From NCBI RefSeq assembly GCF_036017035.1, contig NZ_JAYXHS010000004.1, positions 496,001 to 560,000 on the forward strand: a stretch of DNA of 64,000 bases. Reading direction: 5' to 3'. The notes beneath the pieces are model-generated. The model saw only the letters and a program-made list of their open reading frames with translations. It was not told the origin of the DNA and ran no database searches. Position numbers and translations under genes: made by a program. Shown piece by piece: positions 7,810 through 19,795 of this stretch (positions are counted from its first letter, which is position 1; the number at the start of each line of letters is the position of its first letter). The stretch is from Viridibacterium silvisoli (GTDB lineage: Bacteria; Pseudomonadota; Gammaproteobacteria; Burkholderiales; Rhodocyclaceae).

Positions 7810-9189
7810 TCAAGCCCTACGCCAGGTCGTGCCCCCTGCACCGTCTTCCAGCACTATGCCACGCGCTTTGAGTTCGTCGCGAATACGATCTGACTCCGCA
7901 AAATTGCGCGCTTTCTTTGCCTCTTGCCGTTGCAGGATCAAGGCATCGATTTCGGCCGCATCATCGCCACTTGCCTCACCCCCCTGCACGAAACGGGCGG
8001 GGTCTTGCGTCAGCAAGCCAATCGTATTCCCAAGCGCCTTCAGCAAACCGGAAAGCTCTGCCGATTTCGTCCGATTCACTTCAGCACGCAACTCATGCAG
8101 CACCGCAAATGCCATGGGCGTATTGAAATCGTCGTTCATGACTTCACGGAAGCGTGCCGCATGCGGCTCGTTCCAGTCAATCTGCATCGCCGCAGGTGGC
8201 ACGTCACGCAGGGCCGTATAGAGCGACAACAGCGATGCGCGCGAATCCAGCAGCAGGTCCCACGTGTAGTTGATTTCCGAGCGGTAGTGTCCGCGCAGCA
8301 AGAAGAAACGAACCGTCTCGCCGCCTTGCACCGGGTCCAGCTTGGCGAGGATTTCACGCGTCGTGAAGACATTCCCCAAGGACTTGGACATCTTCTCGTT
8401 GTCCATATTGAGGAATGCCGCGTGCATCCAGTAGTTCACGAAAGGCTTGCCGGAAGCACCTTCGCTCTGCGCGATCTCGTTCTCATGGTGCGGGAACTGC
8501 AAGTCCCAACCGCCGCCATGGATGTCTATCGTTTCGCCGAGTTCGGCCTTGCTCATCGCCGAGCATTCGATATGCCAACCGGGGCGGCCTTCGCCGTAAT
8601 GCGAATGCCAGTGCGGCTCATGCGGTTTGGCTGCTTTCCACAGTACGAAATCAAGCGGATCACGCTTGCTACCATCAACCGCAACACGCTCCCCTGCGCG
8701 CAAATCATCGATCGACTTGCCAGAAAGCTTGCCGTAGCCCCCGAACTCGCGCACTGCGTAGTACACATCGCCATTGCTGGCGGGATAGGCCTTACCCTTA
8801 TCAACCAGCCCGCCAATCAACCCCAACATGTTGCCGATGTGCTCGGTAGCGCGGGGTTCGGCCGTAGGGCGCAGCATCATGAGGCGATCGGTATCCTCAT
8901 GCATTGCCTGCACCATACGTCCGGTCAAAGAGTCAATCGACTCCCCGTTTTTGTTGGCTCGATCAATGATTTTGTCGTCCACATCGGTGATGTTGCGGAC
9001 GTATTTCACCTGGTAGCCGGTAGTCGACAGCCAGCGATAGACCATGTCGAAGACAGTCAACGTACGGGCATTACCGATATGGAAGAAGTCGTAGACGGTC
9101 AGACCACAGACATACATGCGGACCTTGCCAGCTTCGATCGGGGTGAAGTCCTGCTTCTGGCGGGCCAGCGTGTTGTAGATTTTGAGCAT
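7810..9189 (-). CDS. cysS: Cysteinyl-tRNA synthetase
   Basis: 459 residues, class I aminoacyl-tRNA synthetase charging tRNA-Cys. The HIGH-type motif is FHIGNART at 37-44 and the KMSKS loop is NEKMSKSLGN. Zinc-binding residues are visible at the start (MYVCGLTVYD), at HIECSAM and in the HHENEIAQSE region. The C-terminal helical domain ends normally. The orphan parA-like gene follows 18 bases downstream and may be co-transcribed. Confidence 0.97.
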   Translation of the reverse strand: MLKIYNTLARQKQDFTPIEAGKVRMYVCGLTVYDFFHIGNARTLTVFDMVYRWLSTTGYQVKYVRNITDVDDKIIDRANKNGESIDSLTGRMVQAMHEDTDRLMMLRPTAEPRATEHIGNMLGLIGGLVDKGKAYPASNGDVYYAVREFGGYGKLSGKSIDDLRAGERVAVDGSKRDPLDFVLWKAAKPHEPHWHSHYGEGRPGWHIECSAMSKAELGETIDIHGGGWDLQFPHHENEIAQSEGASGKPFVNYWMHAAFLNMDNEKMSKSLGNVFTTREILAKLDPVQGGETVRFFLLRGHYRSEINYTWDLLLDSRASLLSLYTALRDVPPAAMQIDWNEPHAARFREVMNDDFNTPMAFAVLHELRAEVNRTKSAELSGLLKALGNTIGLLTQDPARFVQGGEASGDDAAEIDALILQRQEAKKARNFAESDRIRDELKARGIVLEDGAGGTTWRRA

Positions 9190-9372
9190 ATCTATTTTGT
9201 TATGGGGCGCGGCAGACGCGGGGCTGCGTCCGGCGCCGGAATGCGACGCGTCCGGCGGAAATTCTCAACGGGAGCCGTGTGAACGATGGAATGTAAAGTA
9301 AAATCCGGCGATTCCGAAGTACACACAACACCCCGGAAAACCTCCCGGACAACCTGAACTGACTCTAACACA

Positions 9373-10509
9373 ATGCGCAGACAGATCGCCCGACCAGGCC
9401 TTGCCCACGCTGTTACCGCTACCGCCCTTCCCCGTCTGTCAAAACTCATCGCCGTCATGACTTCCGTCATGATGCTGGGCACAACGTCCATAGCGTTTGG
9501 CGCCAGCCTGCAGGAAGCACAAAACCTCTTGCGTCAGGGGCAACAAGCGAAGGCGCTGGACGAAGTCAACGAGCTTGTGTCCGCATCACCAAAGGATCGC
9601 CAGGCGCGCTTTCTCAAGGGTGTCATCCTTGCGGAAATGAATCGTCTGGATGAGGCCGCAACGGTTTTCACCAAGCTGACCGAAGAGGCGCCCGAACTAC
9701 CCGAGCCATACAACAATCTTGCCGTGATCTATGCTCAGCAGAAGCAATACGACAAGGCACGTACAGCGCTCGAAATGTCGATCCGCACGCATCCCACCTA
9801 CGCGACGGCCCATGAAAATCTTGGTGACCTGTACACCCAGATGGCGCGTCAGGCCTACGACCGGGCACTGCAGATCGACTCGTCGAATTCCAATGCGCAG
9901 ACCAAGCTCAAGATGCTGCGTGAAATCATGAGCGTGGGTGGCCGCACGACCGCACCGACAGCGCGGCCTACGACGGTTGCGAGCGCGGCCTCGTCATCCA
10001 TAACTGCGCCTGCCCCGACGCCGGCACCGGTCGCGGCTCCTGCGCCAGCACCGACCCCCGCCCCGGCCAAACCGCTGCCAGCGCCAGCACCTGCCCCAAC
10101 ACCTGCGCCTGTAGCAAAACCAACGCCTGCACCTGAAAAGCCGGTTGAAAAACCTGCGGCGAAGGAGGCTCAGCAGGCCGATGTGCAGAAAACGATAGAG
10201 GGCTGGGCAGCAGCATGGTCCCGCAAGGACGTCAAAGGCTATCTGGCGGTCTATGCGAAAGACTTCGACGTACCAGGCAATGCTTCACGCAAGAGCTGGG
10301 AAGATGAACGCGAATCACGCATCGCCAAACCCGGCAACATCAAGGTTGGTGTGACGGACCTCAAAGTGCAGATCGACGGCGATCAGGCCACTGCACGCTT
10401 CCGTCAGCATTACTCCTCCGCGACACTCAACACGACGACCAGCAAGACCCTGGTCCTGGTGCAGCGCGGCAACCGTTGGCTGATTCAGCAAGAACGTGTC
10501 GGCCGCTAA
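9373..10509 (+). CDS. Exported TPR protein with C-terminal NTF2-like domain
   Basis: 378 residues. An N-terminal signal sequence (SVMMLGTTSIAFGAS) is followed by about three tetratricopeptide repeats (ALDEVNELVSASPKDRQARFLKG..., NNLAVIYAQQKQYDKARTALEM). A Pro/Ala/Thr-rich linker of about 60 residues comes next. The C-terminal SnoaL/DUF4440-like domain (EGWAAAWSRKDVKGYLAVYA to the end) resembles the tail of the L,D-transpeptidase encoded immediately downstream (AWRRDWESRDVEKYLQHYS). TPRs suggest a protein-binding role in the periplasm, perhaps scaffolding the transpeptidase. The start may instead be the ATG at 9457, since the present n-region is long. Confidence 0.75.
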   Translation: MRRQIARPGLAHAVTATALPRLSKLIAVMTSVMMLGTTSIAFGASLQEAQNLLRQGQQAKALDEVNELVSASPKDRQARFLKGVILAEMNRLDEAATVFTKLTEEAPELPEPYNNLAVIYAQQKQYDKARTALEMSIRTHPTYATAHENLGDLYTQMARQAYDRALQIDSSNSNAQTKLKMLREIMSVGGRTTAPTARPTTVASAASSSITAPAPTPAPVAAPAPAPTPAPAKPLPAPAPAPTPAPVAKPTPAPEKPVEKPAAKEAQQADVQKTIEGWAAAWSRKDVKGYLAVYAKDFDVPGNASRKSWEDERESRIAKPGNIKVGVTDLKVQIDGDQATARFRQHYSSATLNTTTSKTLVLVQRGNRWLIQQERVGR

Positions 10510-10519
10510 TGGGACGTTG

Positions 10520-11722
10520 ATGCGGTTTTCAGTCAGTCGTTTTCTGCGTTGCGTCCTTTTCGTCGGCGTATTCGCAAGCAGTTCTGCAGCGGGCCCTGGC
10601 AGCATCATGGCCGGGGTCTCTGACGCCGGCGCAGATGCAACCATTTCACTGGTCATGCGCGACATCAATGACAACAAGCTTGATGCCGCGCTCGCCCGCA
10701 CAGAGAACCTGCTCAAGCTCTACCCCAACTTTCGCCTGGCTCACCTGATTCGCGGCGATCTGCTGACCGCTCGCACAGCGCCTCTGCGCAGTTTCGGCGG
10801 CGCCTCCGACGCGCCCGCGGGCCGCATCTCGGATCTGCGTGACGAAGCTATTGCACGCATCCGGGGCTACACCAATCGCCCGCAGCAGGCTGTCGTGCCT
10901 CGCTACCTGCTGCAGATGCCCGAAGACCAGAAGTACGCCGTTGTTGTCGATACACAGCGCTCGCGCCTGTACCTGTACCGCAACGACAAAGGGCGCCCGA
11001 GCTTCGTGGCCGACTACTACATCACGCAAGGCAAGGAAGGTGCGGAGAAGACACGCGAAGGCGACAACCGCACCCCGGTCGGCGTTTATCACGTCACCTC
11101 TCACCTTCCACGCGCGAAACTCGGCGATTTCTATGGTGCGGGCGCTTTCCCCATCAACTATCCCAACGAATGGGATCGCATCAACGGCCGCAACGGTCAC
11201 GGCATCTGGTTGCATGGCGTTCCGTCGAACACCTACTCGCGCCCGCCCAAAGCATCCGAAGGTTGCGTGGTGCTGACCAACGAAGATCTGACGACGATCT
11301 CCAGCTTCTTGCAGATCGGCGTCACGCCCGTGATCATCAGCTCCAGCATGGAGTGGTCATCAATCGATGACTGGCAGGCCGAGCGCAAAGCCCTTAATGC
11401 GGAAATGGAAGCTTGGCGCCGTGACTGGGAAAGCCGCGACGTCGAGAAATACCTGCAGCACTATTCGAGCAAATTCCGCTCGAACGATGGTGGTTTCGCT
11501 GCATGGGCTGCGCAAAAACGTCGCGTCGCCGACGGCAAGACCTGGGTCAAGGTACAGATGCAGGATCTGAGCATGCTGCGCAACCCCGGCACGCAGGACA
11601 TGGTCGTCGTCACCTTCGATCAGGATTATCGCAGCAACAATCTCAGTAACGTCTCACGCAAACGCCAGTACTGGATCAAGGAGTCTGGCCAGTGGAAAAT
11701 CATTTACGAGGGAACAGCATGA
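10520..11722 (+). CDS. L,D-transpeptidase (YkuD) with NTF2-like tail
   Basis: 400-residue exported enzyme. After a signal peptide (MRFSVSRFLRCVLFVGVFAS) comes a helical stretch, then the YkuD catalytic domain with VVVDTQRSRLYLYRND and the active-site motif HGIWLHGVPSNT...ASEGCVVL, where Cys249 is the nucleophile. Such enzymes form 3-3 peptidoglycan cross-links or attach proteins to the peptide stem. The last ~110 residues are a SnoaL/DUF4440-like domain, as in the gene before it. The ATG at 10520, 11 bases after the upstream stop, is chosen because it begins a proper signal peptide. The TGA overlaps the next ATG (ATGA), giving an operon with ppiA and ppiB. Confidence 0.87.
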   Translation: MRFSVSRFLRCVLFVGVFASSSAAGPGSIMAGVSDAGADATISLVMRDINDNKLDAALARTENLLKLYPNFRLAHLIRGDLLTARTAPLRSFGGASDAPAGRISDLRDEAIARIRGYTNRPQQAVVPRYLLQMPEDQKYAVVVDTQRSRLYLYRNDKGRPSFVADYYITQGKEGAEKTREGDNRTPVGVYHVTSHLPRAKLGDFYGAGAFPINYPNEWDRINGRNGHGIWLHGVPSNTYSRPPKASEGCVVLTNEDLTTISSFLQIGVTPVIISSSMEWSSIDDWQAERKALNAEMEAWRRDWESRDVEKYLQHYSSKFRSNDGGFAAWAAQKRRVADGKTWVKVQMQDLSMLRNPGTQDMVVVTFDQDYRSNNLSNVSRKRQYWIKESGQWKIIYEGTA

Positions 11723-12339
11723 GTTTTTTCAAAGCACTTGTCCGTACGATCGGTCTTACCGCATTCGCTTTCAGCCTGGGTATTGCCCAGGCAGCGGACG
11801 CGCCCCGTGTGAAGTTCGAAACCACCGTCGGCAACTTCACGCTGGAGCTTTACCCGGAGAAGGCCCCCAAGACCGTGGCCAACTTCCTGAAGTATGTTGA
11901 AGACAAGCACTATGACGGCACCATTTTCCACCGCGTGATTCCGGGCTTCATGGCCCAGGGCGGCGGCTTCACCAAGGACATGCAGCAGAAGCCGACACGT
12001 GTGGCGGTCGAGAACGAAGCCCGGAATGGACTGCGGAATGTGCCGGGTAGCGTGGCCATGGCGCGCACGCCGGATCCGCACTCCGCGACATCCCAGTTCT
12101 TCATCAACTTCAGCGACAACCGCTTCCTCAATTTCACAGCAGAAACAACACAGGGCTGGGGCTATACAGTCTTCGGCAAGGTCGTGGAAGGCATGGATGT
12201 CGTGAACAAGATGGCAAGCATCCCGACCGGAGTAGCTGGCGGCATGAGCGACGTCCCTACCACGCCTATCGTCATCACGAGCGCACGCCTCGTTGCGCCG
12301 GCAGCGGCACCCGCGGCACCCACCCCGGCCGCCAAGTAA
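11719..12339 (+). CDS. ppiA: Periplasmic peptidyl-prolyl cis-trans isomerase A
   Basis: 206-residue cyclophilin with a cleavable signal peptide ending in GIAQAADA (about residue 23). The cyclophilin core shows FHRVIPGFMAQGGGF and MARTPDPHSATSQFFIN, which carry the catalytic Arg and the substrate pocket, then GYTVFGKVVEGMDVV. It catalyses prolyl isomerisation in the periplasm. Translationally coupled to the L,D-transpeptidase by an ATGA overlap, and followed after 45 bases by a cytoplasmic paralogue. Confidence 0.92.
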   Translation: MSFFKALVRTIGLTAFAFSLGIAQAADAPRVKFETTVGNFTLELYPEKAPKTVANFLKYVEDKHYDGTIFHRVIPGFMAQGGGFTKDMQQKPTRVAVENEARNGLRNVPGSVAMARTPDPHSATSQFFINFSDNRFLNFTAETTQGWGYTVFGKVVEGMDVVNKMASIPTGVAGGMSDVPTTPIVITSARLVAPAAAPAAPTPAAK

Positions 12340-12384
12340 TTCTCGTCACCTTTCCGTATTTTCAATCCCTACTGGAGCATCACC

Positions 12385-12879
12385 ATGGTCAAGCTGCAAA
12401 CCCGCTTCGGCGATATCACTCTCGAACTGTTTCCTGAACAGGCACCCGAGACCGTCAAGAACTTCCTGTCCTACGTCGAATCCGGCCACTATGACGGCAC
12501 CATTTTCCACCGCGTGATCAGCAACTTCATGATCCAGGGCGGCGGCATGAATGCCGACATGAGCCAGAAGCCTACGCAAGGTCAGATCAAGAACGAAGCC
12601 AACAACGGCTTGAAGAACGAGATCGGCACCATCGCCATGGCACGCACTTCCGATCCGCATTCGGCAACGGCGCAGTTCTTCATCAACGTTTCGAACAATG
12701 ACTTCCTCAACTTCAGCAGCGAGTCCGCGCAAGGCTGGGGTTACTGCGTGTTCGGCAAGGTCGTTGAAGGCATGGATGTGGTGAACCAGATCAAGGCCGT
12801 CAAGACGGGCCGTAGCGGTTTCCATCAGGACGTGCCAGCCGAAGCCATCGTCATCGACAAAGCTGAAGTCGTCGGCTGA
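12385..12879 (+). CDS. ppiB: Cytoplasmic peptidyl-prolyl cis-trans isomerase B
   Basis: 164-residue cyclophilin without a signal peptide. It has the same core as its neighbour: FHRVISNFMIQGGGM, MARTSDPHSATAQFFINVSNNDFLNF, GYCVFGKVVEGMDVV. The pair probably arose by duplication, leaving one exported and one cytosolic isomerase. Length is typical. Confidence 0.94.
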   Translation: MVKLQTRFGDITLELFPEQAPETVKNFLSYVESGHYDGTIFHRVISNFMIQGGGMNADMSQKPTQGQIKNEANNGLKNEIGTIAMARTSDPHSATAQFFINVSNNDFLNFSSESAQGWGYCVFGKVVEGMDVVNQIKAVKTGRSGFHQDVPAEAIVIDKAEVVG

Positions 12880-12904
12880 TCGTCGTAACTGTCTCAAGGC
12901 ATGC

Positions 12905-12929
12905 CAACGCCGACCTCGTGTCGGCGTTG
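12905..12929. terminator. Possible stem-loop terminator after ppiB
   Basis: CAACGCCGAC and GTCGGCGTTG form a 10-bp stem with a 5-base loop 26 bases after ppiB. No clear T-run follows, so it may be a processing or stability element. Confidence 0.4.
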
Positions 12930-12979
12930 TTCATCCAGACCCCCGGAAAACTCTGCTGCGTAACTCGACTTCGGCCACT

Positions 12980-13699
12980 GTGATTCATTTCATCTCCGAT
13001 CTGCACCTGAACGAAGACGAGCCCGCGACCGCGCAAGCTTTCCTCGACTTTCTCGCCGGGCCGGCGCGCGCCAGCGACGCGCTATGGATCCTTGGTGACC
13101 TCTTCAACTACTGGGCTGGCGACGACGAACTCGAGACTCCCTTCAACGCACGGATAGCACAAGCTCTGGCCGCGCTGCGTGCCAATGGGACGAAGATCTA
13201 TCTGCTGGTCGGCAATCGCGACTTCCTGCTCGGGAAGAGATTTGCCGAGCGTGCCGGCCTGGAGATTGTGGCCGAACCTGCGCGGCTAGACCTCGGCGGA
13301 CATACCACGTTGTTAGTTCATGGCGACGCGCAATGCACGGACGACATCGCTTACCAGAAATTCCGCAAGAGGGTACGTAGCGCGCTCTGGCAGAAGATAT
13401 TCCTGACACTGCCGCTCAGCGTACGTCACAAGATTGCACGAGGCCTGCGATCAAAAAGCAAATCCTCCAAACAGGTCAAGGACATGCGCATCATGGACGT
13501 CAATGCCGACGCCATTGCCGAGAGCTTTCGTGCGAATGCTGCGGAATGGATGATCCATGGGCACACACACAGGCCAGCCACCCACACGATGCTGGTGGAA
13601 GGCGTCGAATGCGTACGTTACGTGCTGCCCGACTGGCACGGCAAGGCCTGCGGACTACTCTGGGATGGAAGCGCCCTGACCCGCTTCGGTCAGGACTGA
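12980..13699 (+). CDS. lpxH: UDP-2,3-diacylglucosamine diphosphatase
   Basis: 239-residue metallophosphoesterase that cuts the pyrophosphate of UDP-2,3-diacylglucosamine to give lipid X in lipid A synthesis, at the inner face of the cytoplasmic membrane. Metal-binding motifs appear in order: FISDLHL (4-10), GDLFNYW, GNRDFLLG, VHGDAQCTDD and HGHTHRPA. Start is GTG, chosen because the first beta-strand begins right after it. Its 3' end overlaps the convergent GNAT gene by 10 bases. Confidence 0.94.
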   Translation: MIHFISDLHLNEDEPATAQAFLDFLAGPARASDALWILGDLFNYWAGDDELETPFNARIAQALAALRANGTKIYLLVGNRDFLLGKRFAERAGLEIVAEPARLDLGGHTTLLVHGDAQCTDDIAYQKFRKRVRSALWQKIFLTLPLSVRHKIARGLRSKSKSSKQVKDMRIMDVNADAIAESFRANAAEWMIHGHTHRPATHTMLVEGVECVRYVLPDWHGKACGLLWDGSALTRFGQD

Positions 13700-14157
13700 G
13701 AGCGGGCCTGGCCGCTCAAGCACTTCTGATAGTGCAGCACGCCCTGCTCCTCGCGTACCAACACCAGACCGGCCGCCTCGGCCATTTTCATCGATGCCAC
13801 ATTGCCGATTTTTACCTCGGCGCGCACGCTGCCGGTCACTTCACTGAGTGCCGCAATCAACATGCGCGTGCCCACACCCTGACCACGCGCCGAAGGCGCC
13901 ACGGTCCAGGACAGCTCCGCGACATCGTCCGACGCCGTATCGACACGTATCGAGCCGACAGGCACATCGTCCAGCTCCGCGATCAACAAACGACGAGCTG
14001 GATCAGCTAACACCAGATCCAACCAGGCCCAGTGCTCGGCGAGCGGAATTTCATGCGTGCCATGGCTCGCAAGCCGGGTTTGCAGATCATTTCGCCAAGC
14101 CAGGAGCAGCTCGGCGTCTTGTAGCGTGGCAGGTCGCAACCGGATGGGGACTTGCAT
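13690..14157 (-). CDS. GNAT-family N-acetyltransferase
   Basis: 155 residues. The GNAT fold is shown by the acetyl-CoA loop APSARGQGVGTRML (the R/QxxGxG/A pattern) and the final strand region VASMKMAEAAGLVLVREEQGVLHYQKCL. The substrate cannot be told from the sequence; flagellar or sugar-nucleotide PseH-like enzymes share some features (LLLAWRNDLQTRLAS near the start), which is only a weak hint. It lies just downstream of ftsB on the same strand with a 13-base gap and overlaps lpxH tail to tail. Confidence 0.8.
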   Translation of the reverse strand: MQVPIRLRPATLQDAELLLAWRNDLQTRLASHGTHEIPLAEHWAWLDLVLADPARRLLIAELDDVPVGSIRVDTASDDVAELSWTVAPSARGQGVGTRMLIAALSEVTGSVRAEVKIGNVASMKMAEAAGLVLVREEQGVLHYQKCLSGQARSQS

Positions 14158-14170
14158 GCGAGGATGATGC

Positions 14171-14473
14171 TTACTTCTGTGCCGGAGTCGTAGACGATGC
14201 AGGCATGTCCGGCGTCTGTACGAAAACTTCGCCAGGTTTGACCAGGCCCAGCTCGAAGCGCGCGCGCTCTTCGATGGCTTCGTAACCGGACTTCAGGTCT
14301 TTCACTTCCGCGGCAGCGTTGGCATTGCGCTGCTCAAGCTTCTGATTGGCCTCACGCAGCGACTCGAGCTGCCCGCGCGAATCCTGTACGCGCCACCACC
14401 CGCCTTTGCCCATCCACAGCGGATACTGCAGCGCAGCCAGTAAAGCGAGAACGATCAGGATTGGCCAGCGCAT
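14171..14473 (-). CDS. ftsB: Cell division protein FtsB
   Basis: 100-residue bitopic membrane protein of the FtsQLB divisome subcomplex. One N-terminal membrane segment (ILIVLALLAALQYPLWM) is followed by a GGW..V stretch, a coiled coil (LESLREANQKLEQRNANAAAEVKDL) and the conserved IEERARFELGLVKPGEVFVQ region. Its place after eno is the standard pyrG-eno-ftsB order of proteobacteria. Confidence 0.93.
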   Translation of the reverse strand: MRWPILIVLALLAALQYPLWMGKGGWWRVQDSRGQLESLREANQKLEQRNANAAAEVKDLKSGYEAIEERARFELGLVKPGEVFVQTPDMPASSTTPAQK

Positions 14474-14556
14474 AGAGACAGGAAGCGATTAGTGGGTCCG
14501 CGGCGATGATACCCGAAAGAAAAACGCGCGAAACCCGACAAGGTGGCGTTACAAGT

Positions 14557-14594
14557 AAAACGGGCCTGCCCACTGTCGCAGGCAGACCCGTTTC
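14557..14594 (-). terminator. Probable terminator of eno
   Basis: AAACGGGCCTGCC pairs with GGCAGACCCGTTT with one mismatch, around an 8-10 base loop. On the minus strand it ends in TTTTA, 24 bases after eno. Confidence 0.5.
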
Positions 14595-14617
14595 TCACTT
14601 TGCAGAATCCGCGCGGA

Positions 14618-15907
<1,290 letters not shown>

Positions 15908-16023
15908 TCTGGTTTCCTTTTTTTCAGTGATCTGACCGATAGCGCCGGGAAAGGGGGCTTCCTGACGCACAACGGGAGAATTTTAACGGTTTTGTATTGC
16001 CCCTGCTTGACGCTTGTCGAGTC

Positions 16024-16314
16024 TTACTCCAGATCACCGAAACCTAACTCGGTAATCCGGTCGGCCATCTCGACAACCCGGGCATGGGCTGGGTGTTCGA
16101 AATAGGTGTGCAGGTCTTCGCGGCTCTGAAAAGTCGAGACCAGGAGGTAGTCCCACGCCTTGTCGTCCGCAGTAGTGTTGAAGCCACATTGCCAGTCGCA
16201 GATCTCTTCGATCTGACCGGGCAACAGCTGGAAAGCCGCATGAAGAGCCTGCGCCGCTTCACTCTGCGCTGTGACGCCATCCCGCCATTTGAAGAGCACG
16301 ACGTGCGTAATCAT
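16024..16314 (-). CDS. Dabb-family (stress-responsive alpha/beta barrel) protein
   Basis: 96 residues, small dimeric ferredoxin-like barrel. It begins MITHVVLFKWRDG, and the middle has CDWQCGFNTTADDKAWDYLLVSTFQSREDLHTYFEHPAHARVV, which is the Dabb pattern. The biochemical role of most members is unknown. It sits between pyrG and eno on the same strand, where kdsA is found in many relatives. Confidence 0.85.
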   Translation of the reverse strand: MITHVVLFKWRDGVTAQSEAAQALHAAFQLLPGQIEEICDWQCGFNTTADDKAWDYLLVSTFQSREDLHTYFEHPAHARVVEMADRITELGFGDLE

Positions 16315-16360
16315 GTCTGCGCCTTATTCATCAATCGGGAAAACGGAGTTATCGGCGTCC

Positions 16361-16389
16361 TGCGGCAAGGCTCAGCGAGCCCTGCCGCA
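16361..16389 (-). terminator. Possible stem-loop after pyrG
   Basis: TGCGGCA and TGCCGCA enclose a second pair GGCTC/GAGCC, giving a strong stem 8 bases past the pyrG stop. No T-run follows. Confidence 0.35.
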
Positions 16390-16396
16390 TACGGCC

Positions 16397-18073
<1,677 letters not shown>

Positions 18074-18295
18074 GGGAAGTCGACTGGGGGAAATGCGGAT
18101 GATACCGCAGAGGCAGGGTCTGGCTCAATTGCTGCGTTGCATTGAATCGGCCGGTGGAGGGCTTGCGCGGCGCACGGAAATCGGCGTAACAGCCAGTCGT
18201 GGCGCGGATCTTGACGATCGCAACAAACACTTACGAGTAATTACAGAAGCCGGTGTGCAGCGTTTCGCGAAGCTCGGCATACTGCGCTCCATCTC

Positions 18296-19771
18296 ATGAA
18301 AACACGCACTCCAAAACCCCGCACCGGGCGTCGCTGGCTGGCTGCATCGCCGCGCTTTGCCTTGTTCCTGCCGACACTGGCCTGCCTCTCGATGGCGGCC
18401 TGCACGGTCGGACCGGACTACAAACGCCCCGACGAACCCACGCAGACGGACTGGTACAACAATGCCGGCGCAAAGAACGGCACCGGCAAGGCCGACGCCG
18501 CGCATCTGGCGCAATGGTGGAAACAGCTGGGCGATCCGACACTGGACAAGCTCATCGAAACCGCGCTGAGCAATAGCCCGACCATACAGACGGCGCAGGC
18601 CCGCTTGCGCGAATCCCGCGCACGGCGAAACCTGCAATCCGTTCAGGACGCGCCGAACGTTTCCGGCGGGCTTTCCGCATCACGGAACGGCACGCGCACC
18701 GACACGACGAACACCAGCTCTCACAACTTTTCCGCTTCGCTGGATGCCAGCTGGGAGATCGACATCTTCGGCGGCCAGCGCCGCGCACTCGAAGCCGCAG
18801 ACGCGTCGCTCGCAGCAACCGCAGCGGATCTGAACGCCACGCGCGTGTCGCTGGCGGCCGAGGTCGCCACCGACTACATCGCCTTGCGCACCGACCAGGT
18901 CCGCCTCGCCGTCGCACGCGCCAACCTGATCAGCCGCGACCAGACGACGCAGCTGACGGAGTGGCGCAATCAGGCGCAACTCGTTTCAGGCCTCGAAGTC
19001 AATCAGGCGCGCAGCAATGCCGAGCAGACGCGCTCCACTGTGCCGGCCCTCGTGCGTGCCATCGAAGACGACAAGCTGACCCTGGCCTTGCTGCTCGGCC
19101 TGTCGCGCACCGAGGTGGAAGCACTGTTGCCCGAGGGCAGCCTGCCCATGCCACCCGCGACGATTGCCGTCGGCATTCCCGCCGACACCTTACGGCAGCG
19201 CCCGGACGTCATGGCGGCCGAGCGCCGACTCGCGGCGCAGACCGCGCAGATCGGCGTTGCCGAAGCCGCGCGTTACCCCAGCCTCAAGCTGAGCGGCAGC
19301 ATCGGTGCCGAAGCCCTGTCTCTCGGCGGCCTGCTGAGTGGCGACATTCTCACCAATAGTCTCGTCGCCGGTCTGGCTGCACCGATCTTCGATGCGGGGC
19401 GCATAACGCAGAACATCGAGATCCAGTCCGCCGTTCAGGAGCAGACTCTCATCGCCTACCGCCAGACCGTCAATCAGGCCTTGAACGACGTGGAGAAAGC
19501 GCTCAACGCCTGGGTGCGCAGCAGCGAGCGCCTGCAAGTACTGCAGGGCGCCGTGGATGCTGCGCGCGAAGCGGCAAGGCTGGCAACGATCCGCTTCCAG
19601 GCCGGCCAGACCGATTTGCTGACCCAGCTCGATACGCAACGCACGCAGCTGACGCAGGAGGAACTGCTGGCGGGTGCGCAGGGTGATCGCGCCAATACGC
19701 TCATCCAGCTCTACAAGGCCCTCGGCGGCGGCTGGCAGGCAAACGCCGCGAACACGAATAGCGCTCAATAA
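18296..19771 (+). CDS. Outer-membrane efflux lipoprotein (NodT/OprM family)
   Basis: 491-residue TolC-like outer-membrane factor. The signal peptide ends in a lipobox (SMAAC, cysteine near residue 36), followed by TVGPDYKRPD, the hallmark of NodT-family lipoproteins. Two repeated TolC halves follow, including WEIDIFGGQRRALEAA, the conserved RPDVMAAERRLAAQTAQIGVAEAARYPSL and AAPIFDAGRI. It is the first gene of an operon with an adaptor, an ABC ATPase and a permease, so it should be the exit duct of a MacAB-TolC-like exporter. 222 bases of non-coding DNA separate it from divergent pyrG. Confidence 0.93.
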   Translation: MKTRTPKPRTGRRWLAASPRFALFLPTLACLSMAACTVGPDYKRPDEPTQTDWYNNAGAKNGTGKADAAHLAQWWKQLGDPTLDKLIETALSNSPTIQTAQARLRESRARRNLQSVQDAPNVSGGLSASRNGTRTDTTNTSSHNFSASLDASWEIDIFGGQRRALEAADASLAATAADLNATRVSLAAEVATDYIALRTDQVRLAVARANLISRDQTTQLTEWRNQAQLVSGLEVNQARSNAEQTRSTVPALVRAIEDDKLTLALLLGLSRTEVEALLPEGSLPMPPATIAVGIPADTLRQRPDVMAAERRLAAQTAQIGVAEAARYPSLKLSGSIGAEALSLGGLLSGDILTNSLVAGLAAPIFDAGRITQNIEIQSAVQEQTLIAYRQTVNQALNDVEKALNAWVRSSERLQVLQGAVDAAREAARLATIRFQAGQTDLLTQLDTQRTQLTQEELLAGAQGDRANTLIQLYKALGGGWQANAANTNSAQ

Positions 19772-19795
19772 GCTGCAAGCCATCCATACACACAA

